From an uncultured Flavobacteriales bacterium (GTDB lineage Bacteria > Bacteroidota > Bacteroidia > Flavobacteriales_G > Salibacteraceae), in contig CALSRJ010000006.1 of assembly GCA_943788725.1 (NCBI GenBank), positions 62,001 to 126,000 of the forward strand: a stretch of 64,000 bases of DNA, read 5' to 3'. Position numbers and translations under genes: made by a program. The notes beneath the pieces were generated by a model that saw only the letters and a program-made list of their open reading frames with translations, made no database searches and was not told where the DNA came from. Shown here one piece after another: positions 26,490 to 35,040 of the stretch (position 1 is its first letter; each line of letters opens with the position of its first letter).

Positions 26490-27512
26490 ATGGGCTTGTT
26501 CAACATATTTACAGAAGAGATTGCGATCGACCTAGGAACGGCGAATACGATCATCATTCACAACGATAAAGTTGTGGTGGATGAGCCGTCTATTGTCGCA
26601 GAAGATCGGTCCACCAAAAAAATCATCGCCGTCGGTCGTCAAGCCATGCAGATGCATGGAAAGACCCACGAAAATATTCGCACCATCCGGCCGCTGAAGG
26701 ACGGTGTGATTGCGGATTTTCACGCTGCGGAGCAGATGATTCGTGGCATGATCAAGATGATCAATTACGGCAACCGTCTTTTCACACCTAGTCTCAAGAT
26801 GGTGATTTGTATCCCATCCGGAATTACGGAGGTGGAGAAGCGTGCGGTAAAGGATTCGGCTGAGCACGCAGGAGCAAAAGAGGTCTACCTGATCCACGAA
26901 CCAATGGCTGCTGCGATTGGTATTGGAATCGATGTGGAGGAGCCGATGGGTAACATGATCATTGACATCGGAGGAGGTACCAGCGAGATCGCTGTTATCG
27001 CCTTAGGTGGAATTGTTTGTGACAAATCGATTCGCGTCGCTGGGGATGAATTCACCAGCGACATTGAAGATTACATGCGACGCCAGCACAACATCCTTAT
27101 CGGAGAACGCACTGCTGAGCGCATCAAGATTGAAGTTGGAGCTGCCATCACGGAGCTCGATGATCCGCCCGAAGACATGGCTGTACATGGCAGGGACTTA
27201 ATGACGGGAATTCCTAAGGAGATTACCGTTTCCTATGTTGAGATCGGACACGCCTTGGACAAGTCTATTTCCAAGATTGAAGAAGCGATTTTGAGTGCGC
27301 TTGAAATGACCCCACCCGAACTTTCGGCAGACATCTACCGTACGGGTATATACCTTGCTGGAGGAGGATCAATGCTTCGCGGTCTGGACAAGCGTATAAG
27401 CATGAAGACCAAGCTTCCCGTGCACGTTGCCGAGGATCCGCTGCGCGCAGTGGCTCGAGGAACCGGAATCGCATTGAAGAATGCACACCGCTTCCCATTC
27501 TTGATGAGGTAA
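26490..27512 (+). CDS. mreB: rod-shape-determining actin-like protein MreB
   Basis: MreB forms membrane-associated filaments that steer lateral wall synthesis. The 340-residue sequence has the actin-fold phosphate 1 loop EIAIDLGTANTIIIH, the VEKRAVKDSAEHAGAKEVYL and EPMAAAIGIG connection, the phosphate 2 loop MIIDIGGGTSEIAVIALGG, and the adenosine motif GIYLAGGGSMLRGLD. It is the first gene of mreB-mreC-mreD-mrdA-rodA, all in the same direction with tiny gaps or overlaps. Unusually for this window it has a perfect Shine-Dalgarno site. Confidence 0.98.
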   Translation: MGLFNIFTEEIAIDLGTANTIIIHNDKVVVDEPSIVAEDRSTKKIIAVGRQAMQMHGKTHENIRTIRPLKDGVIADFHAAEQMIRGMIKMINYGNRLFTPSLKMVICIPSGITEVEKRAVKDSAEHAGAKEVYLIHEPMAAAIGIGIDVEEPMGNMIIDIGGGTSEIAVIALGGIVCDKSIRVAGDEFTSDIEDYMRRQHNILIGERTAERIKIEVGAAITELDDPPEDMAVHGRDLMTGIPKEITVSYVEIGHALDKSISKIEEAILSALEMTPPELSADIYRTGIYLAGGGSMLRGLDKRISMKTKLPVHVAEDPLRAVARGTGIALKNAHRFPFLMR

Positions 27513-27547
27513 TTGGCCTCGCTGGCTGGAAAAGCGTATGACTGAGT

Positions 27548-28348
27548 ATGAGAAACTTCCTTCAGTTCATTTGGAACAACCAATTCACGTTGCTATTCTT
27601 CCTGTTGGAATTCATTGGCTTTGCCCTGCTCACGACCAACAACGGATTTCACAATAGCAAGATCCAGACTGCATCCACTTCCATTTCTGGAAACGTTGCT
27701 GACATCCGAGATTCATATGCCCAATACCTCGGTTTGAAGGAGGAAAATGAAAAACTACTCGAAGAGAACAAACGCTTGAAGGAACGCATCAGCCTTCGGG
27801 AAGGAAAAAACCGGAATCAAAAGCTCCCTTTCATTTATCAAACGGCCCACGCGATCAACAGTACCTATAGCTTGGGGAATAATTTTCTCATCTTAGACAA
27901 GGGGGCGTCAGAGGGCGTTACTGCGCAGCAGGCGGTAGTAGGCCCACAAGGAATTATTGGTGTTGTGCACAGCGTAAGCGATCACTACAGTACGGTGATG
28001 CCTATCATTCATTCCCAGTCTACCGTCAGTTGCAAACTGAAGAAGAACAACTACTTCGGATTGTTGAAGTGGCGCGGCAACGACGATCGCCTAGCCGTTC
28101 TTGAAGACATACCTAATCACATCGGCGTATTCACAGGCGATACGATTGTGACGCGCGGTGGAGAAGGCATCTTTCCATCCAATATCCTTGTCGGAAAGGC
28201 CGTGAGCTCTGAAAAGAATGAAGCCACCGGTTTCCAAGCGGTGACGGTTGAATTGGCCACGGATTTTAGGAAGGTTTACAACGTATACGTATTGGAAAAC
28301 AAGGCGAAACCAGAGGTCGACAGCCTCATTCAAATCATGGCGGAATGA
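27548..28348 (+). CDS. mreC: rod-shape-determining protein MreC
   Basis: MreC is the bitopic elongasome scaffold that activates PBP2. The 266 residues show one N-terminal membrane helix (FTLLFFLLEFIGFALLTT), a coiled coil at about 55-90 (YLGLKEENEKLLEENKRLKE), and the two beta-barrel lobes with GASEGVTAQQAVVGPQGIIG and FTGDTIVTRGGEGIFPSNIL. It overlaps mreD by 4 bp (ATGA). Confidence 0.95.
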   Translation: MRNFLQFIWNNQFTLLFFLLEFIGFALLTTNNGFHNSKIQTASTSISGNVADIRDSYAQYLGLKEENEKLLEENKRLKERISLREGKNRNQKLPFIYQTAHAINSTYSLGNNFLILDKGASEGVTAQQAVVGPQGIIGVVHSVSDHYSTVMPIIHSQSTVSCKLKKNNYFGLLKWRGNDDRLAVLEDIPNHIGVFTGDTIVTRGGEGIFPSNILVGKAVSSEKNEATGFQAVTVELATDFRKVYNVYVLENKAKPEVDSLIQIMAE

Positions 28349-28875
28349 ACAGGGAATTGATCTCACATATTGTTCGCTTTGTATTATTGATTGGCGTCCA
28401 GGTGTTCTTGCTCAACAATGTCCATTTCTCTGGTATGATCAACCCTTACATCTACCTCTACTTCTTGTTGGTATTGCCGGTCGACTTTTCTCCGAACGCG
28501 GGTTTGTTGCTTGCCTTTGTCTTGGGCCTTACGATCGATCTTTTTTCACACACCTTGGGCATGCACACCATCGCGTCTGTCTTCTTTGCCTACGGAAGGC
28601 CTTACATACTGAGGTACATGGCGCCGAGAGACGGATATGAGTTTACCCGAACCATCAGCATTCGCCAGATGGGCTGGCTTTGGTTTCTGACCTTTTCAAC
28701 CATCATGATCTTCCTACATCACTTTGTCCTCTTCTTTATTGAGACGTTCCGAATGAGCGGATTAGGGTTTACGTTTGGGAAGTCTATCGGGAGCACGGCC
28801 ATTACCTTGTTCTTGATCGTCATTATACAACTCTTGTTCACACGACCTCCTAAGTCGAGCTTGGGCTATGAATAA
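28345..28875 (+). CDS. mreD: rod-shape-determining protein MreD
   Basis: MreD is the small integral-membrane member of the elongasome. The 176 residues contain about five hydrophobic segments, with INPYIYLYFLLVLPVDFSPN and FVLGLTIDLFSHTLGMHTIA matching the family pattern, in particular the conserved G-x-x-x-D before LFS. It overlaps mreC (4 bp) and the PBP2 gene (8 bp), implying coupled translation. Confidence 0.9.
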   Translation: MNRELISHIVRFVLLIGVQVFLLNNVHFSGMINPYIYLYFLLVLPVDFSPNAGLLLAFVLGLTIDLFSHTLGMHTIASVFFAYGRPYILRYMAPRDGYEFTRTISIRQMGWLWFLTFSTIMIFLHHFVLFFIETFRMSGLGFTFGKSIGSTAITLFLIVIIQLLFTRPPKSSLGYE

Positions 28876-30694
28876 CCTTGAGAGCCGAAAGATCTTTGTA
28901 ATCACCCTCTTTGCAGTGGTGGCCTTGATCTTCCTCGGTCGACTCTTTGTGATCCAAGTGTTGGATGACTCCTACTCCTCCTCTGCCGATAACCAGGCCC
29001 TGCGTTTTGTCACGCAATACCCCTCCCGCGGAATCGTCTATGATCGGCACGGGAAGATCCTCGTGCAAAACCAAGCCGCGTTCGATTTAATGGTTGTACC
29101 CCGACAAATTGCGGGCATCGACACCGAGGCATTTTGCCTTTTGCTCGACATCGATACCGTTGAATTCAATCGACGCTTAGACAAGGCAAAGGAATATTCG
29201 AACTACCGGGCGAGTATCTTTCAAAAACAACTTACCGCCGACGAATACGCCAAGATTGCAGAGCGCCTTTATCGGTTCAGTGGATTTTATGGCCAGAAGC
29301 GGAGTTTGAGAATCTATCCTGACTCGGTAGCTGCCCACGTGCTAGGGTATATCGGCGAGGTCAGCGGCAAAGACATGGAGGAGGACAGCGTATACAAATC
29401 GGGCGACTTTATTGGCATCAGTGGTTTGGAACGGCAGTATGAGAAGGTGTTGCGAGGAGACCGTGGACGAGAGGTGTTGATGGTGGACGTGCACAACACC
29501 GTTCAAGGAAGATACCGAGAAGGAGAACTCGACATTCCAGCGCATGCGGGAACCAATCTGATCACCGGGCTAGACCTCGATCTCCAGCACTATGGAGAAC
29601 GCCTGATGCAAAACAAAAAAGGTAGCATCGTAGCCATCGAACCTGGAACGGGGGAAGTGCTCTGCCTGATCTCGAGCCCAACCTACGATCCCAACCTTTT
29701 GGTTGGGGTAAAAAGGGCCAGCAACTATCAACTGCTGGTTCAAAACGACTCCCTTGACCCACTTTTCAATCGGGCTTTGATGGCAAAGTATCCACCTGGT
29801 TCCATCTTTAAGATTGTACAAGCGCTAATAGCCTTGGACGAACGGGTCATCAATGAAAGCACCGCGATTGCATGTAACAAAGCCTTGGTTGGCTGCCACA
29901 ATCACCCTTCTGCCCAAAACTTGCGGGAAGCCATCCAGATGTCTTGCAATCCATACTTCCACCAAGTATTCAAGCGCATGATCAACCGTGGCACGACGTC
30001 GAATTATTTTGAAGATTCTTCGATCGGATTAGAGGCTTGGGAGAAACGAGTGAAGAAATTTGGCTTGGGCAATCGCCTTGGTCTGGATTTGCCGAGCTTA
30101 AAGAGCGGCAGCATCCCTGATGTAGCACTTTACGATGGAATTTACGGGACACGTCGATGGGCCTTCAGTACGATTTACTCTGTGAGCATCGGACAAGGAG
30201 AAGTGGAAGTCGTCCCGATTCAGATGGCCAATCTAGCAGCTATCATTGCCAATCGTGGTTATTACGTAGATCCGCACATCGTCAAGGAGTTAGACGGGCA
30301 GCGCGATTCATCTCTGCACTACGAAACCCATAGCACTGAGATTGACGCGGCGTTTTTTGAGCCTGTGATCGATGCCATGCAGCGCGTGGTTGATCGGCCG
30401 GGCGGAACGGCTCGCCGCGCGCGCATCGACAGCATAATTGTCTGTGGAAAAACAGGTACAGCAGAAAATCCGCACGGCGAAGACCATTCCGTCTTCATAG
30501 CTTTCGCACCTCGAGAAAATCCTCAGATCGCAATAGCGGTCTATGTAGAGAATGCCGGCTTCGGCGGAACGTGGGCCGCACCTATCGCCAGCCTGATGAT
30601 CGAGCGCTATATTAGAGGAAGCATAAGTGATTCATTGAAAGAAGCACGTGTATTGGAAGCCAACTTATTGAACGTGATCAAGGATGAGGACTAA
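28868..30694 (+). CDS. mrdA: penicillin-binding protein 2, elongation transpeptidase
   Basis: PBP2 is the class B transpeptidase of the elongasome and acts in the periplasm from one membrane anchor (IFVITLFAVVALIFLGRLFV). The 608-residue protein has the pedestal domain with PSRGIVYDRHGKILVQNQ, the catalytic serine motif KYPPGSIFK (SxxK), the SCN triad (MSCNPYFH) and KTG in CGKTGTAENPHGEDH. It overlaps rodA by 11 bp, which fits its role as the obligate partner of RodA. Confidence 0.96.
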   Translation: MNNLESRKIFVITLFAVVALIFLGRLFVIQVLDDSYSSSADNQALRFVTQYPSRGIVYDRHGKILVQNQAAFDLMVVPRQIAGIDTEAFCLLLDIDTVEFNRRLDKAKEYSNYRASIFQKQLTADEYAKIAERLYRFSGFYGQKRSLRIYPDSVAAHVLGYIGEVSGKDMEEDSVYKSGDFIGISGLERQYEKVLRGDRGREVLMVDVHNTVQGRYREGELDIPAHAGTNLITGLDLDLQHYGERLMQNKKGSIVAIEPGTGEVLCLISSPTYDPNLLVGVKRASNYQLLVQNDSLDPLFNRALMAKYPPGSIFKIVQALIALDERVINESTAIACNKALVGCHNHPSAQNLREAIQMSCNPYFHQVFKRMINRGTTSNYFEDSSIGLEAWEKRVKKFGLGNRLGLDLPSLKSGSIPDVALYDGIYGTRRWAFSTIYSVSIGQGEVEVVPIQMANLAAIIANRGYYVDPHIVKELDGQRDSSLHYETHSTEIDAAFFEPVIDAMQRVVDRPGGTARRARIDSIIVCGKTGTAENPHGEDHSVFIAFAPRENPQIAIAVYVENAGFGGTWAAPIASLMIERYIRGSISDSLKEARVLEANLLNVIKDED

Positions 30695-31985
30695 ACGCAG
30701 CATATTCGAAGACATCGATTGGGTGATGGTTGTCACCTATGCCGCACTGGTTCTCTTTGGTTGGATCAGCATTTATGCAGCCACCTATGACGAGACGCAC
30801 CCTTCCATTTTCGACTTGGCTAAAAATCATGGAAAGCAAGCCCTGTGGATTGGATTGGCTAGCATCATAGCGATTACCATACTATTCTTCGACCACCGCT
30901 TCTTTGAGACGTTTGCGTATTTGATCTATGGTGGCGCCATGCTCTTGCTGTTGGCAGTCCTCGTGTTTGGAACGGAAATCAAAGGGGCCCAATCGTGGTT
31001 CGTCATCGGTTCAATCAGCTTTCAACCGAGTGAGATTGCCAAATTTGGAACAGCCCTCGCCTTGGCCAAGTACCTGAGCAGCGAAGGAAAGCGGTTCGAC
31101 CAATTCAAGACGAAAATGTACGCCCTTGGCATCATCTTCTTCCCTGCCGCCTTGATCATGCTCCAGCCCGATGTTGGATCAACGCTCGTTTTCGCGGCGC
31201 TGCTCATTGTACTTTACCGTCAAGGTTTGAGCGGGTGGATCTTCGGCTTGGGGTTCATTGCGGCGAGTCTCTTCATCATAGCCCTCTACCTCAAGCAATA
31301 CGAATGGACCCTCTTCGAACAGGTAGTCCAAGGGAAGATGGCCTTCATTGTTGGGCTCACGCTTTTGGCTGGATTGATTCTGTACCTTCTGCGAAAGCGC
31401 AAAGGAAGCAGACTGGTAGTGGGAGGCGGCTATGCCATATCTCTTGGCTATTTTTTGAGCGTCAACTGGCTTTTCGACAACCTGCTTCAACCCCACCATC
31501 AAAACCGAATCAACGAACTTTTGGGCATCGTTTCAGATCCACTGGGCGCTGGGTACAACGTACATCAATCCAAGATTGCGATTGGCTCTGGCGGCTTCAG
31601 TGGGAAGGGTTTTCTGCAAGGCACCCAGACCAAGTTTCACTTTGTTCCTGAGCAAAGCACCGATTTCATCTTCTGCACCGTAGGCGAAGAATGGGGCTTT
31701 ATCGGAAGCTTCATTGTCATTTCTCTCTTTCTATTCCTATTGGGAAGAATCATTTGGAACGCCGAGAATCAGCGCAGTGCGTTTACGCGAATCTACGGTT
31801 ACAGCGTAGCTTCTATCCTCTTCATTCATTTCGCCATCAACATCGGCATGGCCATAGGCCTCGCTCCAGTGATCGGAATACCCTTGCCCTTCTTCAGTTA
31901 TGGTGGTTCTTCACTATGGTCATTCACCTTGCTGCTTTTTACGTACATCAAACTCGACTCAGAGCGAAAATTCGTGCTACGCTAG
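30684..31985 (+). CDS. rodA: peptidoglycan glycosyltransferase RodA (SEDS family)
   Basis: RodA polymerises lipid II in the elongasome. The 433 residues hold about ten membrane helices, with the SEDS patterns GAQSWFVIGSISFQPSEIAK, LQPDVGSTLVFAALLIVLYR and the C-terminal GLAPVIGIPLPFFSYGGSS. Near HFVPEQSTDFIFCTVGEEWG the catalytic-loop region is conserved. It is the last gene of the mre operon and faces the BrkB-family gene convergently, 29 bp away. Confidence 0.95.
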   Translation: MRTKRSIFEDIDWVMVVTYAALVLFGWISIYAATYDETHPSIFDLAKNHGKQALWIGLASIIAITILFFDHRFFETFAYLIYGGAMLLLLAVLVFGTEIKGAQSWFVIGSISFQPSEIAKFGTALALAKYLSSEGKRFDQFKTKMYALGIIFFPAALIMLQPDVGSTLVFAALLIVLYRQGLSGWIFGLGFIAASLFIIALYLKQYEWTLFEQVVQGKMAFIVGLTLLAGLILYLLRKRKGSRLVVGGGYAISLGYFLSVNWLFDNLLQPHHQNRINELLGIVSDPLGAGYNVHQSKIAIGSGGFSGKGFLQGTQTKFHFVPEQSTDFIFCTVGEEWGFIGSFIVISLFLFLLGRIIWNAENQRSAFTRIYGYSVASILFIHFAINIGMAIGLAPVIGIPLPFFSYGGSSLWSFTLLLFTYIKLDSERKFVLR

Positions 31986-32014
31986 CGGCATGAAATAAAT
32001 GGAAAAGGAAGGTG

Positions 32015-33370
32015 CTACTTCCTTTCGACCTCAACTTCGGGCAGATCCCTGACCAAAAGGTTTTCACCGGCATCCTTCATGGCCTCACGAAGCTCACTGT
32101 ACTTGACAAAATAGTCATTGTACACTGGATCCTTTAACTGAGGAATTTCCGTAAAACCCACCAAATCAATAGCGCGCACAACGTCATCAACGTACAGTCG
32201 CTCGAGGGAACGGTGGGGCAAATAAGACGAAGCATCTTTATTGGAATTTTCTAACTCGCTCAAGAGTTTCGCTTCAACCATGAGATCCAAAACCCGGGAG
32301 GTAACACCATAAGGCAAGTCAAGCTCAGCGCTCATCACCTTTGCTGAGTAAGGGTCCTCTCCACGGTCAAAGGCTTCTGCGACTTTTCGCATTAACAGCA
32401 AGGCAATTACATGCCTTTGTGAATTGCTCAATCGATCCCCATCCACCTCATTTTCAATCTCCGCAACATATTGGTTCGCATAGGCGATTTCCGCGCCGAT
32501 GAGTGTGATCAACCAAGAAATATTTACCCAAATCAAAAACAAGGGCAGGGCTGCAAAACTTCCGTATATAGCATTGTACTTGCTCACTCCGACTTGGAAA
32601 TTGATGTAGCCCCATTCCAATAATTGGAAAGACGTTCCCGCGATGATTCCCGCGATCAATGCCGACTTCAACTTCACCTTAGTGTTGGGCATGACGACGT
32701 AGACAAACGTGAAGAGCAACCAAATCAAGGTGTACGGGATAATCTTGATGAGGAAGTGTAAGAAAGGCCCAATGGATTGCAGCAAATCATATCCAGCTAA
32801 GAAGTTCTCCAATTCCTGAGAAATGACCACCGTAATGCTTCCCGCCAGTATGATAATGATGGGGGCAAATAGCATGATACTGAAGTATTCTGTGAACCTC
32901 CTGAGCCACGGACGCCCTTTAGCCACCTTCCAGATATCGTTAAACGACATTTCAATCCGCACCAATAGCCGCATGACCGTCCACAGCAAAATCACCACAC
33001 CAATACCAGCCAACAAACCACCTTGGGTGTTTTCAAGCATGCGTTCAGAGAAGGTCATCACTTGTTCAACGATCTCTTGATGTTCGCTCAATGCTGAACT
33101 CAATTGCGCCTCCAAAGTTGCTTGAAAACCAAATCCTTTCGCCACTGCAAAAGCCAATGCTACTAGGGGCACCACCGAAAGTAGGGTGTAGAACGTCAAC
33201 CCAGCCGCCTGGAGCTGGAGGTTGTCTTTTGCATAGTTCCGCAGCACGATCAAAATGATCCTGAGTTGCTTAATTAAGAAAGCCGTTGGAGCATTTCTAT
33301 CTTGCAACCTCACGCCCCAAATGCGTTGGTGAATGTATTTGGGTAGCCAGTTATGGGTGTGTTTCGCCAT
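32015..33370 (-). CDS. YihY/BrkB family membrane protein with C-terminal winged-helix-like region
   Basis: This inner-membrane protein of the YihY (formerly BrkB, mis-called RNase BN) family has about six helices, including AAGLTFYTLLSVVPLVALAF, GLLAGIGVVILLWTVMRLLV, LFAPIIIILAGSITVVISQ and FLIWVNISWLITLIGAEIAY. After about residue 330 come some 120 soluble residues (RHVIALLLMRKVAEAFDRGE, VTSRVLDLMVEAKLLSEL) with the look of a winged-helix domain. I place the start at the ATG of MAKHTHNWLPKY, giving 451 residues, because a TATTTTTG -7 box lies 15 nt upstream. The longer reading to 33487 would overlap the divergent nagZ. Function unknown. Confidence 0.88.
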   Translation of the reverse strand: MAKHTHNWLPKYIHQRIWGVRLQDRNAPTAFLIKQLRIILIVLRNYAKDNLQLQAAGLTFYTLLSVVPLVALAFAVAKGFGFQATLEAQLSSALSEHQEIVEQVMTFSERMLENTQGGLLAGIGVVILLWTVMRLLVRIEMSFNDIWKVAKGRPWLRRFTEYFSIMLFAPIIIILAGSITVVISQELENFLAGYDLLQSIGPFLHFLIKIIPYTLIWLLFTFVYVVMPNTKVKLKSALIAGIIAGTSFQLLEWGYINFQVGVSKYNAIYGSFAALPLFLIWVNISWLITLIGAEIAYANQYVAEIENEVDGDRLSNSQRHVIALLLMRKVAEAFDRGEDPYSAKVMSAELDLPYGVTSRVLDLMVEAKLLSELENSNKDASSYLPHRSLERLYVDDVVRAIDLVGFTEIPQLKDPVYNDYFVKYSELREAMKDAGENLLVRDLPEVEVERK

Positions 33371-33385
33371 CAATACAATAAAGTT

Positions 33386-33393
33386 CAAAAATA
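33386..33393 (-). promoter_or_regulatory. -7 box TATTTTTG for the BrkB-family gene
   Basis: TATTTTTG on the minus strand matches TAnnTTTG, 15 nt upstream of the ATG at 33370. It supports the shorter start and is back to back with the nagZ box at 33429-33436. Confidence 0.5.
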
Positions 33394-33428
33394 TTGGAAT
33401 CAAGCCAGCTGTCAGCATGATAATGGGA

Positions 33429-33436
33429 TAGGTTTG
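33429..33436 (+). promoter_or_regulatory. -7 box TAGGTTTG, 4 nt from the nagZ ATG
   Basis: TAGGTTTG matches TAnnTTTG and is followed by ACCC and ATG. Leaderless transcription is predicted. No -33 element at standard spacing is seen. Confidence 0.5.
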
Positions 33437-33440
33437 ACCC

Positions 33441-34556
33441 ATGCAAAGATTTTTCACCCTTTCGATCCTATTCATCGTCGGGATCACCCAGAGCGCGTGC
33501 AGTCAACCAAATAACGCTCGCTTCCAATTAGAAGACTTCTACTCCACCAACCCAAAGCTGGACGCTCAGGTTGATATGGTGTTTGAGCAATTAATGCCTG
33601 ATCAACGGGTTGCGCAAATGATCATCACCTCATTGGGAAAACTGGGAAAGCCCATGAATGTCGTTGAGCCCTTGGTAGCCAACCACATGGTAGGTGGCGT
33701 GATCTTCTTGAGTGGAGATCCCGGGCAGTTCAAGGAAGACATACGCAGGCTCGGAGACATGTCCGTCGGCTATCCACTGCTCATGAGCATGGACGCCGAA
33801 CCCAGCCTCTTCAATCGACGTTTGCCGGGGACTCCTCCAATGCCTGCCACCAACGAACTAAAGACCATTGAGGCGATAGAAGGGGCCGTTCAAGTGATCG
33901 ACAGCACACTGACCAACATTGGATTCCACCACAACTACGCTCCCGTAATCGATGTGTCACCTGATAATGAGGCAATTGGCAACCGCACCCTAGGCAGCGA
34001 TTCTAACGCCATTATTCCCCTAGCCAATGCATTCATCCTTCAAACCCAGGCCGACCAGATTGTGGCCACGGCCAAGCATTTTCCGGGTCACGGAAGGGTG
34101 AGCGGCGATACGCATAAGAAACTGGTCTACATCGACGGAGAGCTTACGGAAGTTTCGCTCTACAAACCTGTGATCGATGCCGGTGTACTTTCAATCATGG
34201 TCGCCCATATTGCGATTGAGAACAATGAAAAATATGGAACCCAGGGCATGCCCTCCACGCTGAGTCCGGCAGTGGTGACCGATCTTTTGAGAAACGAATT
34301 AGGGTTCAAAGGCCTCATCATCACAGATGCGATGAACATGGGGGCCGTGGCGGAGATTCCTCAATCAACACTTTTAGCCGCTAAGGCAGGTTGCGATATG
34401 ATCCTGATGCCACCCGATGAGGCAGGAACGATTTCGGACATCGTGCATGCCATGGCAACGGACCCATCCTTTAGGCGCCAAGTTGAAGCGTCGATCAAGC
34501 GCGTGATTCGACTAAAGCTTTGTTTGGGAATGGTGTACGGCCCTTTTACAAACTAA
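33441..34556 (+). CDS. nagZ: exported GH3 beta-N-acetylhexosaminidase (NagZ-like)
   Basis: This family-3 glycosidase is expected to release GlcNAc from muropeptides or other amino-sugar glycans. The 371 residues begin with a signal sequence (FFTLSILFIVGITQSACSQ) whose SAC could be a lipobox, so it is probably a periplasmic lipoprotein rather than the cytosolic enzyme of E. coli. Signatures are QMIITSLGK, the substrate-binding KHFPGHGRVSGDTHKKL containing the NagZ general acid/base loop (D-T-H), and the nucleophile region FKGLIITDAMNMGAV. It lacks the extra C-terminal beta-lactamase domain seen in many Bacteroidota relatives. Its stop overlaps the convergent LEA gene by 11 bp. Confidence 0.88.
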   Translation: MQRFFTLSILFIVGITQSACSQPNNARFQLEDFYSTNPKLDAQVDMVFEQLMPDQRVAQMIITSLGKLGKPMNVVEPLVANHMVGGVIFLSGDPGQFKEDIRRLGDMSVGYPLLMSMDAEPSLFNRRLPGTPPMPATNELKTIEAIEGAVQVIDSTLTNIGFHHNYAPVIDVSPDNEAIGNRTLGSDSNAIIPLANAFILQTQADQIVATAKHFPGHGRVSGDTHKKLVYIDGELTEVSLYKPVIDAGVLSIMVAHIAIENNEKYGTQGMPSTLSPAVVTDLLRNELGFKGLIITDAMNMGAVAEIPQSTLLAAKAGCDMILMPPDEAGTISDIVHAMATDPSFRRQVEASIKRVIRLKLCLGMVYGPFTN

Positions 34557-35007
34557 ACGGCATATCTGTTTTCAACTCTACGGGCACCTTCTTTGAGTAA
34601 AAGAAGTTGCCTGCTATTAACTCTCCCTTGATTGTCATCTCAGGCTTCTTACCCGTGAGTAGGCTTGCGAGTCCTGAGATGCCAGCGGAAATCGCGTCGC
34701 CAACCGTTCCTTTCACATCTACTTCGTAATTCTCCGTTGAATTCGCGTTGATCTTGAAAGATTTTGCAAGCTGTGCGTCGCCCAAATGCGTCTTACCAGA
34801 ATAGATTTCAAACTCCCCTGATTTTACCGTAATGGGAAAGGAATTGGGGTTTGTCAACACCAATGTTATGGTAGCATCGAGCTTTCCTTGTTCAAATCGG
34901 TTTATTTCAAATCGGTCTACGCGGTCAAGTTCAACATCCTTAAATTCACATCCCGTAAACAGTAGCGCCGTCATGAAGATGGTAAAAAGCAAAAAGGACC
35001 TATTCAT
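34546..35007 (-). CDS. LEA type 2 (WHy-domain) lipoprotein
   Basis: This small predicted lipoprotein has 153 residues from the ATG at 35005-35007. The signal and lipobox are FLLFTIFMTALLFTGC. The rest is one beta-sandwich with ITLVLTNPNSFPITVKSGEF, typical of the LEA14/WHy domain, followed by KINANSTENYEVDVKGTVG. WHy domains are linked to stress and membrane protection in other organisms; the role here is unknown. The upstream ATG at 35025 is possible but would add residues before the signal peptide. Confidence 0.85.
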   Translation of the reverse strand: MNRSFLLFTIFMTALLFTGCEFKDVELDRVDRFEINRFEQGKLDATITLVLTNPNSFPITVKSGEFEIYSGKTHLGDAQLAKSFKINANSTENYEVDVKGTVGDAISAGISGLASLLTGKKPEMTIKGELIAGNFFYSKKVPVELKTDMPFSL

Positions 35008-35040
35008 TCGATGAGAAAAGTGCATAAGGCAAAGAGTTTA

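Noticed and set aside
32004-32025. Hairpin AAAGGAAG / CTTCCTTT between rodA and the BrkB gene as a terminator
   Set aside because: It overlaps the BrkB stop codon and has no T run on the plus strand and only a short one on the minus strand.
33371-33487. Longer N-terminus for the BrkB-family protein, starting at 33487
   Set aside because: It would overlap the divergent nagZ start, and a TATTTTTG promoter box lies between the two candidate starts.
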